Assembly (NCBI RefSeq): GCF_024713975.1
Contig: NC_091098.1
Coordinates: 25,725,316-25,789,315 of the forward strand
Source: Paralichthys olivaceus
Taxonomy: Eukaryota; Chordata; Actinopteri; Pleuronectiformes; Paralichthyidae
Direction: 5' to 3'
Length of the DNA: 64,000 nucleotides
In this document: piece by piece, positions 35,771-54,870 of the stretch
How the letters are laid out: each line of letters opens with the position of its first letter
Position numbering within the stretch: position 1 is the stretch's first letter
Made by a program: the position numbers and the translations under genes
The notes under the pieces: generated by a model
Told to the model about the DNA's origin: nothing
What the model saw: the letters and a program-made list of their open reading frames with translations, nothing else
Databases searched by the model: none

Positions 35771-35951
35771 TCGTAAGTACGAAGAAACTGTTTTAGTACG
35801 CAATATGACGTCATGAACTATTATTATTATTATGTATTATTATTATTATTTATTATTATTATTATTAGCTTGTCTTTCCTTCTGTGAAGATTTAGTTTTT
35901 TCTTAGTTTTTCTATTGAGAGAAAAAATAAAGACCAAACAACAGAGAAGGT

Positions 35952-36047
35952 AAATGTGCACACACACACAAACACACACGCACAAACACATGCACACACA
36001 CACACGCACAAACACATGCACACACACACACGCACAAACACATGCAC
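35952..36047. repeat. CA-rich minisatellite, about 28-bp unit
   Basis: Three near-identical units of (CA)n-CGCACAAACACATG follow each other. Confidence 0.9.
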
Positions 36048-36052
36048 ACTCT

Positions 36053-36310
36053 TGTTTGTACTTAGTGAGGACACTCATTGACATAAGACATTCGCCAGCC
36101 CCTTCACCTTAACCATCGTAACTAAATGCCTGACTCGAACTCTAACCTAAACCTGAGACCAGGTCCAAACTGAAGCCCACAGAAAGAGAGAAACTTTCCT
36201 CAGTAACACTTTGCATTGATGTCAGTTCTAACTTAACCACGTCATTAACATTAACCAGGAAGAATTCAACTTTAACCAAACCACAACTCACGTCTGTGAC
36301 TATAGTTACT
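36053..36310. repeat. Interspersed GTGAGGACACTCATTGACATAA element
   Basis: AGTGAGGACACTCATTGACA is followed by CCCCTTCACCTTAACCATC, AACTAAATGCCTGACTC and CTAACCTAAACC. This resembles a common fish repeat with degenerate CCTAA words, here adjoining a CA array. The class was not determined. Confidence 0.55.
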
Positions 36311-36984
36311 ATTTGCCCAACACTAACTTCTGCCTTAAAACACATCTTCATGATTTACGTTTTAAGGACTTACTTTATGTCTCGACTGTGTAAACACATG
36401 TGCAACATGAGTAATACCTGGACCACACACACACTCACATGTATACTGTATTTGTTACCAGAAACACTCAGTGTGGTGCACCAGTATTGTGGTTTAGAGA
36501 TATCTGCACATGCATTGTTTTAAGTTCCTTTATTTAGCATTTTTAAGCACCGCACAAAAACACAACGTTAATAGCAAAGCACGATGTTCGTGAACAGCTT
36601 TGACTACAGGGGGACTGACAGTAAAGTACTTATACAGTACCTGTACTGCATGTAACTGTGTAGAGGAAGTCTCCAGTTTCTCTCAGTCTCCACTGAACAT
36701 GTCCACATCTGGAGGGTTTGTGAGAAGTCCAGACAGAACGTGTTAGAGCCGTTCCTCAGCAGAACTTAATGTGTGGAGAGAAACCCAACCTCTTTCTTTC
36801 TCCCTTTCACTCCCCTCCAGTGACTGTCAAACTAATCTCTCACTTTGTTTTGCATGATAAACGCTGCAGGGCATCGTGGAACACAGAGAATCCATTTAGA
36901 CTAAAAATTGTCATTATTTGCATCTAAACCCAGTAAATAATCAGGAACCCCTTGAAAAGTTGCTGTTACATTTAATTTAATTAG

Positions 36985-37222
36985 ATGAGTTTTCAGGTAC
37001 ATTTCAATTTTACTCCACTACAAATATCAGCAAATATCTTGTATGTACTTGGCAAGAACTTTAAATTTAAATACTTTAATTATATTCAAAAGCAAATAAT
37101 TACTTTTGTCTCAATAAAAAACCTTAAGTTGTATGTTTACTTTAGTATTATGTATTTAAACTCCTTATTTGTACTTAATATGAGTAAAATGTTTGAGTAC
37201 TTACTCCACTGCAGACCAGTAA
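36985..37222 (+). mobile_element. hAT-type MITE fragment (3' part)
   Basis: TACTTT/AAGTAC-rich sequence ends GAGTAAAATGTTTGAGTACTTACTCCACTGCAG (split: GTTTGAGTACTTACTCCACTG). This is the usual right end of a CAGTGGTGGAA-type fish MITE. It sits next to the fuller copy at 37253. Confidence 0.6.
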
Positions 37223-37252
37223 CTTGGACAATTTGTGTGTTTGTGTAGTTAC

Positions 37253-37682
37253 CAGTGGTGGAATTTAACAAAGTATATTTACTTTGTCACTGTACTTAAG
37301 TACATTTTTCATGTATTTGTACTTTACTTAAGTACATTTATTGTCAAGTACTTTTTTGCTTTTACATATAAATCAGCAGATATCTGTACTTTCTACTCTA
37401 CCATGTATTTTTTTTTATATTTGGAAATGATCCACTGATCCAATCAGAGTGAGCAGGTAACACTAGACTCCGCCTCCTGCAGCTGCAGCAACACAGGTGA
37501 AGAAGAAACACCTGAAAGACTCGAACACAATGACGTCATGGATTACTCACAGCAAGTAACTCTAACTATTAATAGTAAAAGTATATTCAAAGAGTGAATG
37601 TGTGACTTTAACTTTACAATTTCTGTCTGTTTATTTGTGCTTTTACTTGAGTATAATGTTTGAGTACTTCCTCCCCTGGTAG
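37253..37682 (+). mobile_element. hAT-type non-autonomous element (CAGTGGTGGAA MITE)
   Basis: It begins with CAGTGGTGGAATTTAACAAA, then the family words GTACTTAAGTACATTT and TACTTTACTTAAGTACA. It ends TTGAGTACTTCCTCCCCTGG, a decayed inverted terminus. No transposase is encoded. Confidence 0.75.
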
Positions 37683-38334
37683 AGTAACATACGTGCGTGA
37701 GACTGTTGAAGTGAAGAAAACAAAGGAACAATCAAAGTAAACATGTTAATAAAGGAATAACTGCACAGTTCAGCTTCCAAACACATGTGGGCCCATTACA
37801 CCACGAGCTCAGCCGGTGCCCACAGTGGCCACAATGTGAAGCATAAACAGGAATGGCTCCGCTGTTTGCATTCCTGGTGTCGGACATTTTAAGGCAGCAC
37901 TGACAGATCTGTGTAAAAATATATACAAAATAAGCACAGACCGCACAGCTGGAAAATGTCACGCGGCTTTAAAGCTGATGCTGTTTACTAAATCAACTTG
38001 AAATTCATTATCTTCGCCTGCTCTCTGGTGCTTCTTGTCCTCTTCTACATGTGCATTCCTCGGAGAAGACGGACGGACCGACAGAAAGAGCCAAGGGGTC
38101 AAATGGTGCAAAGGAAGAAAGGCCCGGGCTGAGCGTCGCAGGCTGCTGCACTCGTACGTCTGGAAAATCTGCCCCGAGAACATGTGACTTCAAACAGCAG
38201 CTTCTAATAAAAGGTACATGCATCTTCCATCAGTCGACTGTTACAGAACTAACGCACATGCATGTAAAAAAAAAAAGCTTCAGTCTTTATTAACTGTATT
38301 TTCCACAGTCATATCACATTGTGACTTTTACCTT

Positions 38335-38745
38335 TGACAACTAATCAGTTCTTCTTTGATTCTAAGTTGAAGAGATTCCCACAAGGCCGTCGTGAGGTGT
38401 CACACACAGGCCAAAAACTTGATCTGACCTTTGACCTCCGGCCACCAAAATCAAATCAGTCCATCTTTCCCTCCACGTGAACGTGTGTGTGCCAAAGGTG
38501 AGAGGATTCCCTGATGGAGTTTTGGAGATATTGTGTTCACAAGGCAAACAATGTGCTTTGAGAGGCGTCTGTGACCTTGTCTTTGCCCTTTAACCACTAA
38601 AATGAAATCAGTTCATTCTGGAGTTTAAGTGAATATTTTTACCAAATCTGAAGTTGCTCTTGAGAGTGGGACGGACGGACGGACATCCAGGAACATAAAC
38701 AATGAATCGCAGAGGAAACACCTCCAGGTAAAAGAAGAAGTAAAT
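38335..38745. repeat. Interspersed ACCTTTGACC...GACGGACGG element
   Basis: Two related halves share GACCTTTGACCTCCGGCCACCAAAATCAAATCAGT-like wording (TGACCTTTGACCTC; CTTTGCCCTTTAACCACTAAA; ATCAGTTCAT). They end in GGGACGGACGGACGGACATCC and ACACCTCCAGG. I recognise the layout as a common teleost repeat; the family name was not verified. Confidence 0.6.
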
Positions 38746-39220
38746 CACACATTGCAACATGAGACCCGATCTTCATCAGGGTTACGTTTTTAGAGAGCGA
38801 GAGGAAAAGAAAACAAATGTGATCATTTGTGACGTGCAGCAGGTGTAATTCTCTGTTCCGCTTTATTGAGTTTGTTCAGGCTGAATCGTTTGTTTGCAGC
38901 ACGATGACACAGTTAATGATTATTAACACATCTCATTAAATCAACTGTCCCACAGTCCCAACATGTCCATTTGCAGAAACAAATCAACAACTCTGTTAAT
39001 CCGTGACAAGTCATCAGCTGAATATACAGTAAAAACACATGAGTGTGTTGGAGCAGCTTCATGAATCAGTCGTAAATATCTCGAGGCCCCGGGGCCAAAC
39101 CAGCGTCCTTGATTCAGAAAGATTATTCAACTAGCAAAAGAAAACACTGTTCATCAAGTTATACTGCACTGTAAAAAAATCTGTGGTGTTGACAGTTTGA
39201 AATAAAAGAGCATAAAAATG

Positions 39221-39224
39221 ACAC

Positions 39225-39256
<32 letters not shown>
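39221..39256. repeat. (CA)n microsatellite
   Basis: About 17 CA units with one AA interruption. Confidence 0.93.
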
Positions 39257-40038
39257 TGAGTCCATCCATCAGATGTTGTGGTTCTACTTCTACGTTTCAC
39301 ACCCAGGAACCCTCAGCTTCTACTTACAGCCTCATGCACGCTGCCATGCATCAGCCACTTCCAGTCCTGCTGATGACAAACTAGCTGCTGAAATGTGCTC
39401 ACAGCATCTGCGCCTCATGTAGGGCCGGGACTGGAGGGTCTACAGTCATGTGATTTGCTGGAAGAGCCCCCCCCCACCACCACCACCTCCTCCTCCTCTC
39501 GCCTCGCAGGCCTGCCCCTGAGTGGCCTCTCCTAGGCAGTGTTTCCAGGAAAGGGGCCTACTGGACAGGCTGTGAGGCCTCGGCAGGGAGACATTGGCTC
39601 ATTGAGAAAAACAAAAACAGAGAGGGGCGGTGGGAAGACTCTCCCTCAGCTCTTACATAACTCTGCCTCCATGACAGGGAGGGGAGGGAGAGAAAAATAA
39701 AAGTTCCCCGCCACAATGCAAAGAAAAACCCGTCCGTCCACTTCACCTCACCACGCAGAGGCTGAGGCTCTTCAGGACTGGAATTCGAGCGGAACTGGAA
39801 CCAGCGGTGCTCATTTGCAGTTGCACAATCGCTGCGACTGCTCAGACAAACCAGCAGCTGAACGTACAGTCAGAACATCACAGACGAGTCCCGTCACTGC
39901 AGATACTTCTACAATACAACAACACGTGATGTAACACACCATGGTATTTAAAATGTGTTGTACAGTTCCAGTGGTTGAGGCTGGAGCTGAGGATTCTCTG
40001 CTGTGGCCTCCGCTGCCTCCCTGTGACCAAAAGAGAAA

Positions 40039-40039
<1 letters not shown>

Positions 40040-40078
<39 letters not shown>
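40040..40078. repeat. (CA)n microsatellite
   Basis: About 19 CA units downstream of slc11a2. Confidence 0.95.
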
Positions 40079-40081
<3 letters not shown>

Positions 40082-40859
40082 CTGCAGGGCTTCAAAAACA
40101 CTGAGTTCTATTTCCTCACAAATCCCGTAATGAGGTAAAGTTCTACGCTTGTAAAATAAAGTCAGGAGATTTCTCTTCGTGCAGAGCTTCAGTCCGTCAG
40201 CATCAGATCCAGTAAACGTTCAGTAACAAATCATTTGAAAAGAACTAGGTCACATAAATGTAGGCGGCAGCATCGTAGTCAGTACAAGGTATTTGTACAC
40301 TGGGTACTTTCTGAAGAATGTCCCTTCCTTTGTGCTGCGTGCAGCCGTTTTGTTCATCATGGTTTATCATGGTCACGTTAAATAAATAAAACGAACAAGT
40401 AAATTAGTGTTGATTTCCAATAAGAGATGAAAACCAATAATAATTGTTGTTATCGCCATGAAGTAGTAAAAAACAATGAAAACATTTAAATTCACTAGAA
40501 CCTGATGTTATTGGATTGGTCCCAGATTCACTGACAGATACGCTGAGTTCATACAAATCGCTCGGAAGGTGCTCATCTTGTTTTTGGAAACACTGGATGT
40601 GGAGTTCCTAAAAAACTTCTGGTCGCCCCAAGATATTAAACCTATTGAAATGTAATTCTGTTTACTGCCTTTGTGTGACGGTAATTGATAAATAAATATC
40701 ATTTGTGTTACTATTTGTAAAATCACAACAGAATTCGTACAAAATTACCGTCTGACACTTGACGAGACGTCTTTTATAAATAATTCAGCACCGTGTGGTC
40801 AAACGGTCAGGTGGTTCACAGCTGCACCTTTGTGACGAACGTCCACGCACACACGTGGT

Positions 40860-47588
<6,729 letters not shown>

Positions 47589-47990
47589 CTTCTTCTTCTT
47601 CTTCCTCACCTGTCTGTCCCTCTGTCTGTCCCTCTGTCTCTGTGTCTCCTCCTCACTCAGCAGAAGACAAACACACCACTGTTTCACCTGATTCCGGTAA
47701 AACGTCTCATGCTTCTCTTCCTCCTCCTCCTCCCTCTCTTCTTCCTCCTCCTCTTCCTCCTCCTCCTCCTCGTTTCCTTGTTGTGTCCAGAGGAATGAGA
47801 GGAGGGAGCAGGTTGGACATTGTTCCCTGAGAGGAGAAGGAGTAGAAGGAGGTGTGTACGCACCTGGGACTCACCGGACAGGTAGGTCAGGAGGAGGAGG
47901 AGGAGGAGGAGGAGGAGGAGGAGGACAAAAGACAAAGTCACAGTCTCAGATGTTTCTCCGGTTTCGACCATGTGACCAAGTCTGAGCTGA
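47589..47990 (-). promoter_or_regulatory. slc11a2: slc11a2 leader and putative promoter
   Basis: The region directly upstream of the ATG. It contains (TCC)n at 47717-47775 and (GGA)n at 47888-47925, plus GTCTGTCCCTCTGTCTC tandem words. No TATA or iron-responsive element was recognised. Confidence 0.35.
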
Positions 47991-48104
47991 TCCAGGCTAG
48001 TTTGTAAACTATCAAAATAAAACACACCTGCTCATTATTATCTTATCATTAAAATATATATACACTTATATATATATATATATATAAGTGTGTATATATT
48101 TATA

Positions 48105-48147
<43 letters not shown>

Positions 48148-49420
48148 AAATAACACAATTTCATGTTCTACATAAAGTTTTTTGGCTTTCAAAATAAAAG
48201 CATCAGTGAAGACCATGGTTTGTTTCCGGCTCCAACTTTCAAAATAAAACCTCTGTAGTTTCTGGTTTGCATCAGGGGCATTTGTGCATTTAAATAATAG
48301 AAACTGTATTTATTTATTTGTTTGCACTATTATTATAATAGAGGAATAAATAAATAATTCACTGACAAGTTGATCTGTGTGAAAGGTGCTGATGTGTTTG
48401 GATAAATATTATTATTATTATAAATAAATCTCATGATGTGAATGGTGTTCACAGACTCAACACTCCTCTGGATGGAAAACAAACAGTCACTTCCTGCTGC
48501 AGGAGCTGTGGCGCCCCCTAGCTGCAGAGGAAACGTGTGTTTTGTGTTTCTGTCCAACAAAGAGATGAAATGGTTTCACACTGAGCAACATGAACAACCA
48601 CTAGGGGGCGTCAAAGCCTGAGTTTGTGCCTCACTGATAAACACAAACCACCTGAGCGTCTCATCCTCTGAGCCTTCGGTAGCAGCGGTTGATCCTCATG
48701 TAAATGTTCTTTACTTAAGTAGAATTAATTTCACGGTACTTAAACTTTCAATACTCCAAGTGTTTTTAAAAGCGAGTACTTTTATTCAAGCAGAAGTGAC
48801 TAAACCCTACAAATTGTTGTTTGTGATGATATAAAAGCTTCAAGTCATCACATCGGAGAAGCTGCAACCAGAGGACTCGAGGTTCAGTCGCTTCGAATCA
48901 CCGGAATAATTGAATGACAATCAAATTGGTTGCTGGTTAATTATCTGTGGATCCATGAATCCATGAATTAACTTGATGTGTTGCAGCTTTAATCTGATCA
49001 GGTGACGTGTGGAGGTCATTCACCTCCAGGGAGAGCTTCAGTCAGTAAACACGTGAACAATAAAATAAACGGTTCGATCAGTTTTATTGTCCTCACTCTG
49101 ACACAGTCAAACCTCACATGCTCTGAGTCACAGGAAAGAAAAGAGACCGAGTGAGACCGATTAGTACGAGATCGTCCGATCCCCGTTTTTAATCCAATGG
49201 TTTTTCTGAATCAGCACACGGCAGCAAACAATCTGTATCTGAGCCGAAAGAGCTTGAACACACGCTGCCGTTCGTCACGTCGACAAAAAGTTGGTGCAAC
49301 GAAATCAGACGTTTTTTCAAAGTGTTTATTTTGGCAAGCACCATTCGAAGTAGAGCAAATCTGTCATGTGCTTCTGTTATGTGATGAAGAATAAAATTAT
49401 ATACCCATGCAAAATTCCCT
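47991..49420. other. Intergenic region between slc11a2 and marchf9
   Basis: No gene was seen. It contains a (TA)n block at 48050-48142 and hAT-MITE-like debris (TTTACTTAAGTAGAATT) near 48705-48800. Confidence 0.5.
48050..48142. repeat. (TA)n with an ACACTTA(TA)nTAAGTGT palindrome
   Basis: ACACTTA at 48062 pairs with TAAGTGT near 48092 around a TA core, followed by a longer TA tract. Confidence 0.9.
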
Positions 49421-49429
49421 GTGAAATGT

Positions 49430-50165
49430 ACATACGCATCTTTATTGCAGAAAGTTTAAGTGTCACTGAAATCTCACTGATTTCTCTTTTTTATTTTGTG
49501 TGTTTTTATATATTTTTTTTTCATTTTTCAACTTGTAATGACTTATTGTTCCGTTGTGTCCTCGGTGTCGCCCTCGTGTTGGTTGGTTGGTTTCAGTTTT
49601 CGGTCTATTCACCAGCATTGATTAGCTCGTAGAAATTTTTAAGATCATTACACATAGTCGCCTGGAAATGTATGTCGGTATGAAGTTTCACGATTTCCTC
49701 TAAAATCATACATCCGTACAAAAATCAAAGCGAGTAAAAAAACACAAAAAGAAAAAAAAAAAAAAAGAGTAAGTACAAATCAAAGCAAGAGGATCATAAA
49801 GAAAAAGAAAAATGTCTCTGTGCATCCTGATATTGAAACTGGAAAAATCCTCGCATCATCTCGGATTCGCTTATAAAGCCTGTTTACTCTTTTGTCCGTC
49901 CTCACAAATGTCGTTTGATGTCTTTTAAAGCGTTTTCGTCCTTATTTTCATCAGTTCTTTAATTATTGAAAAGGAGCATCTGGCTTCCTTTTGTTGTACG
50001 AAACAAGAGGAGAAATCCTCCGGTGTGTGTTGTCTGTTGATGCTCCGGGCATCGCTCGGCTCCTCTCAGGAACCTGTCGCCTACATGAGTCTGTATTATT
50101 CAACATAAGGTCCGTCAGTGCCCCCCCCCCCCCCGAGACGAGGTCTGTCCCTCTGCACGTGCGCC
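49430..50165 (-). other. marchf9: marchf9 3' UTR
   Basis: Minus-strand sequence after the stop at 50166-50168. An AATAAA (plus TTTATT at 49441-49446) fits an end near 49425; another at 49083-49088 would give a longer form. A C-run lies at about 50121-50134. Confidence 0.5.
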
Positions 50166-53100
50166 TCATACGGTGGTGACCCTCATCACCACCTCTCGGT
50201 TGGCGGCGGCACTGATCCGCGGGTCGTTGGGCCTCAGCTGGCTCAGGATGTGCAAGATGGTGTAGCCACAGTGGTGGTTCAGAATAGTTCTTAGCCTCCT
50301 GCTCTGTCGCCCGCCGCCGCTGCTGCTGGCCAGGCCGTGAGGGTTCCCGCGAGAGCCGCGGGCCCCCGCCTTACTGCTGGAGCTCAGCGGGTCGCCCAAG
50401 TCCTTGGATTTCTCATAGTTCAGAACTTTCCACTGCTGATTAACGGCCTGCCATCGTTTGAAGATTCGATACACCGATGATCCCTCGTGGATGATGAGGC
50501 CTGGGCAGGGAAAGAAAGAGGAAACAGGGTGAAGGACGGCCCATGTATTCCCACCGCCTTCCATCAAATACTGTTCTAAAACAGGCCGGGAGCCGCAGCC
50601 ATCGTAGGTAGCGGCTCTCCAATCTCGCCTGTGGACGAGAATACACAGTTGGCAATAATCACAGAGCACAAGTCTGACGCCATCTGTTCCCTGTGTTGTT
50701 TTACACAGGCGACTCACGGCCACTCATGAACAGTCGACCAGGTTACTGCTGAAAACACAGTCTCCTGCTCTCGGAGGTATCATCAGCGTTTGGCCGACGT
50801 ATGCACCATCTGCTAATTTAGTTTTTTAAAACAGTGCTTGACCTTAACCGGCACAATGTTAACTGAATACATGCATTTGTCACCATGTTTGTTTGTCCTT
50901 GCATAATGCAGCTAATGTTTATTAATATTTTTGTTGATGCAAAGCACATCCTGTTTTCTTTGCTACTCCTCTTGTTGCATAATGCATCTCTCCACGCTGC
51001 CACACCTCATCCTTTCACTGTGTGAAGTTCTCATCCACTGCTCCTTTCAGGCTTTTTAGAACACCGCTGCCGGAGGTTTCACGTTTTCCTTTACCTATGC
51101 AGACGATGTCCATGAAGCCGTACATGCCGTAGCAGATCTGGAAGAGCAGGTCCTGGCGCTGCCACTTGGCCGAGGGGCTGAGGGAGGACCAGATGAGCCA
51201 GGAGATGCTGGCGATGAGGAACAGGGAACCCAGGATGATGGCGGCTATCTGCACCTTCTCGATCACTGTCAGAGAAATGGCCTGCCACTGGAAAAACAAG
51301 AGCAAACGTGTTGATCGGTGGAAGAAGAGCTCAGACGTCCTGAGTCCAATTTTCATTTTGGTTCTTTCTGCTCGTTCATCTCTGTCTTTATTGGTTTTTA
51401 AACTGTCCTCACCAAAGACACGAACGCGTCCTTGTCAATTTAACAAAGTAAGAAGCTGCACGAAACACAAAATAAAGGAAAAAACGACAGAGTTGCTTTG
51501 AAATATGTCAAATCTTCAGGTCAGAAGAGAAATACTGTTACATCACGTATGCACAGAAAGAATCTGATGTCAAGGACTTCCCCCACCCCCGCCTGTGGAT
51601 TGAACTGATGAAGGTGGACGGGGATGAAACGGAGGAAGAGGACGAACCACAATCAAAGAGTGCTCGGCACAAGGCCACGTGTGTTTGAGTCCACTGTGCA
51701 GTTTCATTGGATGAAAACATGTATGAGCGTCCCTGAGGGCCGGATGAGTCACCAAACATTTGAAACCATTAAACGGGAAGAAAGAAAATAATCTGGATGT
51801 AAAATAAAATACTATGATATTATTGTTTTTGACTTCTATTTGGCAAATAACAAGAAAACTATAAAACAACTCTAATAATCACTAATGCATTCCTCCCTAC
51901 AGGCTCCTTATGAACCCACATTTAAATTCACTAGATCTGGATTTTTATTTGGAGCTGCACCAAATTACACAGACTCATAAATATCGGTCCTGTAATCATG
52001 TCAAGATCCATGAATTATTCTCTGAGAAATCAAAGAAATGTTGTAAAATGTTCCATCTCAGCATGTTGAAGAAAGAGGAAGAATTAATGGCTTCTTCCCC
52101 GACTCGTGTCGCATCCTTGTACCAAGTTTCATCGTAATCCGTTCTGTCGTTTTTGCGTAATCCTGCAAACTAACTAGAAAAACATAACCTCCTCCGTGGC
52201 ATTAGAGGCGGGATTAAAACTGAGAAAATGTATATTTCATTTCACGGGGCATTTAAAAAATATAAATACTCCTTCTGCTATTTTTATTTTACTTTACAAG
52301 AAGGTTGTTCATCACTTTATTTAGCAGGATTACACAGAACTCCGAGGGCAGATCCAGGAAGGTTTTGTCTTTTTTCAAACGTGTTTGTGGATTTCTTACA
52401 GAACTGTAATATAACCATGTGAAAAGATTCTTAGATCTGCCCCTAAAAACTTAATTGGTTTCACCCCTCCACAAAAAAATTCACAGAAACTGGGGGAGTC
52501 ACTTCTTCGTAATCCTGCTGACGAACAAACGTACAAAACAAAACCTCCTCTGCTGCTGATCTGGATAAAAACCTGGATCTGGTGAATTCACTCGTGGTTT
52601 CGTGTTGGAGGAACGAACTCGACTGAGTGACGTTATAATTGTTGTTGTTGTTTATGTGTCACTGTGGTTTATTTTATATCAGGAGCCGTAAAGGGGCCAA
52701 TTACATAAAAATATCCTTGATCAGTCAGGGGAACATTTAAGTCCTTTCTTATTTACTGTTAACTCTGTGGGTCCTTGAATATATTGAGAAAATTGCTCCT
52801 TGTTCAAGCAAATTGTGTTTTTCAAAGACATTTATTGTTATTAAGTGATCGGTTCCCCCCCCCCCCCCCCCGGCCCTGGATCCCCCCCGGCCCTGGATCC
52901 CCCCCGGCCCTGGATCCCCCCCGGCCCTGGATACCCCCCCCGGCCCTGGTTCCCCCCTTGGCCCCGGCCCTGGTGTTTGTCCACCAGCTTCACGTTACCT
53001 GCAGAGGGTTCTTGGTGCTGATGGCCAGGACCTGGTACTTGAAGTAGCAGAGCTCACAGCTCCAGGAGCCTCTCTCGCTGATCCAGCGGATGAGGCAGGG

Positions 53101-54801
53101 CTGGTGGGTGCAGCGCACCGAGCCGTCACAGCGACAGGGGCTCAACAGCTCGCCCTGCAGGACACGAGGGAACGAAACAGGGAAATATTTATTCAAATAT
53201 TGTAAATGTGCTCTGATCTGATCTCTGAGAGCGACGCAATCATTTAGTGAGATGTGAATCCCAAATGTGTGTTTGTCCTCGAAGACGCTTTCAATTCATG
53301 GTCAAGAATCTTTGTGCGAAGGGAGCTTATGAAAATATTTGTAACGTGAAGGAGAGCTGAGTCTCATGTTTCACTTCCCCCCCCGAAAAAACAGAACCCT
53401 TCGTGGGGTTGTTAATATTTTTCTAAAACCTCAACACAGGAAGAGTTCAACGTTTTGGGATTATTCACTTCATCAGTCTTCTCTTAGAAAGAAAGAAAAT
53501 AATTTAATTTAACCAAAAAGGTTGAACTGTTCCTTTAATCATGAATAAATAAAGAGGTAGCCTACAGCATAAAGAATTTAACAAGATGTGCCCTGATTTA
53601 AACTTTTAAGATTTGACTCAACGTCTTTTCATCTCAACACAAAAATGCACCTTAGGAGTGAAATTGGAAATTTATCCTAAATATATTTACACAGAAATTA
53701 TTCTGAGATTATACGACGACGTAGAAATGAGAGAAGACGTCAGACGATGTGTTCGACCACCAAGAGACACGGAAGAAAACAAATGAGAGTCTTTCACCAG
53801 TTGTCACTTAGATTACCAAACTGATTAGAATTCAGGGGTCAAAGGTCAAAGGTGAGTCTCAAAGACAGAGCAGTGGTTGGAGACGTGAACCTCAGGGAGC
53901 TGGTGTTCACACTGTCCCTGAGAGACGGACGACTGTTGTCTCTTCAGCACCACGACTTCACCTGAAGCCTGTTGGCGTGTTCCCCACATTAAGGATGACC
54001 ACATTCGGGCTGTCACCGCCATTCAACGTCAAACCTCCACCCAGTCACACGGTCACTCCTCTGATGGCACGCTACGCACCCACATCCTCATTTCACATCT
54101 CATCTCATCTTATCTTATCTTATCTTATCTTATCTTATTGTGCTGCTGAGAAGGATCCGTGGGGGCCTTTGTATCTCAGGGACGAGAGGAAGCATTTCTC
54201 ATCTGCATTTGAAGGAGCCTTGGAAACAAGACTCGTTGTGCGACTGTGGCCTTCGAGCGCAGCCTCCGAAGGATGCAGCTAAAGTGGCTAAACACAGCGT
54301 CGGTGCAGCTGATGACTGTAAACACAATTCACTGATGGAAAATCATTTCAGATGTTCTTCTTTGTATTGACTAAAAAAAAAAACAAGTTGTGGTGTCGCC
54401 GATGTCCGTGAACAAATTTCCAAACTGATGAAATCCTCGACTCAGAAATGTGAATCACGTTTACAGGAACTTTCCAGGGAATTGAACCGACTCAGGCGTC
54501 GGCGCCAATGAGCCGCGTTGACGCAAATAACGCTTCTTTTTTTTTTTTTGGGTGTGTGTCCATCTGCACCACGTCGTTCCCCCATCTGGCTCGTTTGACC
54601 TTCCCACTTATAATAAAGGACTTCAAGTGTCCCAGCGCATAAAAGACTGTGTTTGGCAGATGAGCCACATGCCACTCATAAACTTTAAAATAACTCGCCT
54701 GCTGACATTATACAGACAACGCAGAGAAGGTCAGAGGGACATGAGCCGCCAAATAAAAACTATATGAAAGAAAACATTTCTGAAATGTCAAACTGTCGTA
54801 G

Positions 54802-54870
<69 letters not shown>

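Larger units (their letters stand above)
35771..40859. other. Repeat-rich intergenic region between ctdsp2 and slc11a2
   Basis: No gene was recognised. The 3' UTR of slc11a2 must occupy the part near 40859, but no clear minus-strand poly(A) signal could be picked. Named repeats inside are listed separately. Confidence 0.5.

Noticed and set aside
35085..35771. Overlapping ORFs on both strands in the ctdsp2 promoter
   Set aside because: CpG-rich, with homopolymer runs translated as poly-Phe or poly-Lys; no conserved domain.
35952..36047. Regular units that might suggest a CRISPR-like array
   Set aside because: Spacers are not unique; it is a CA-based minisatellite in a vertebrate genome.
40570..40610. 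Possible iron-responsive element after slc11a2
   Set aside because: CAGTGT is present on the minus strand, but the flanking five bases do not pair and no bulged C fits.
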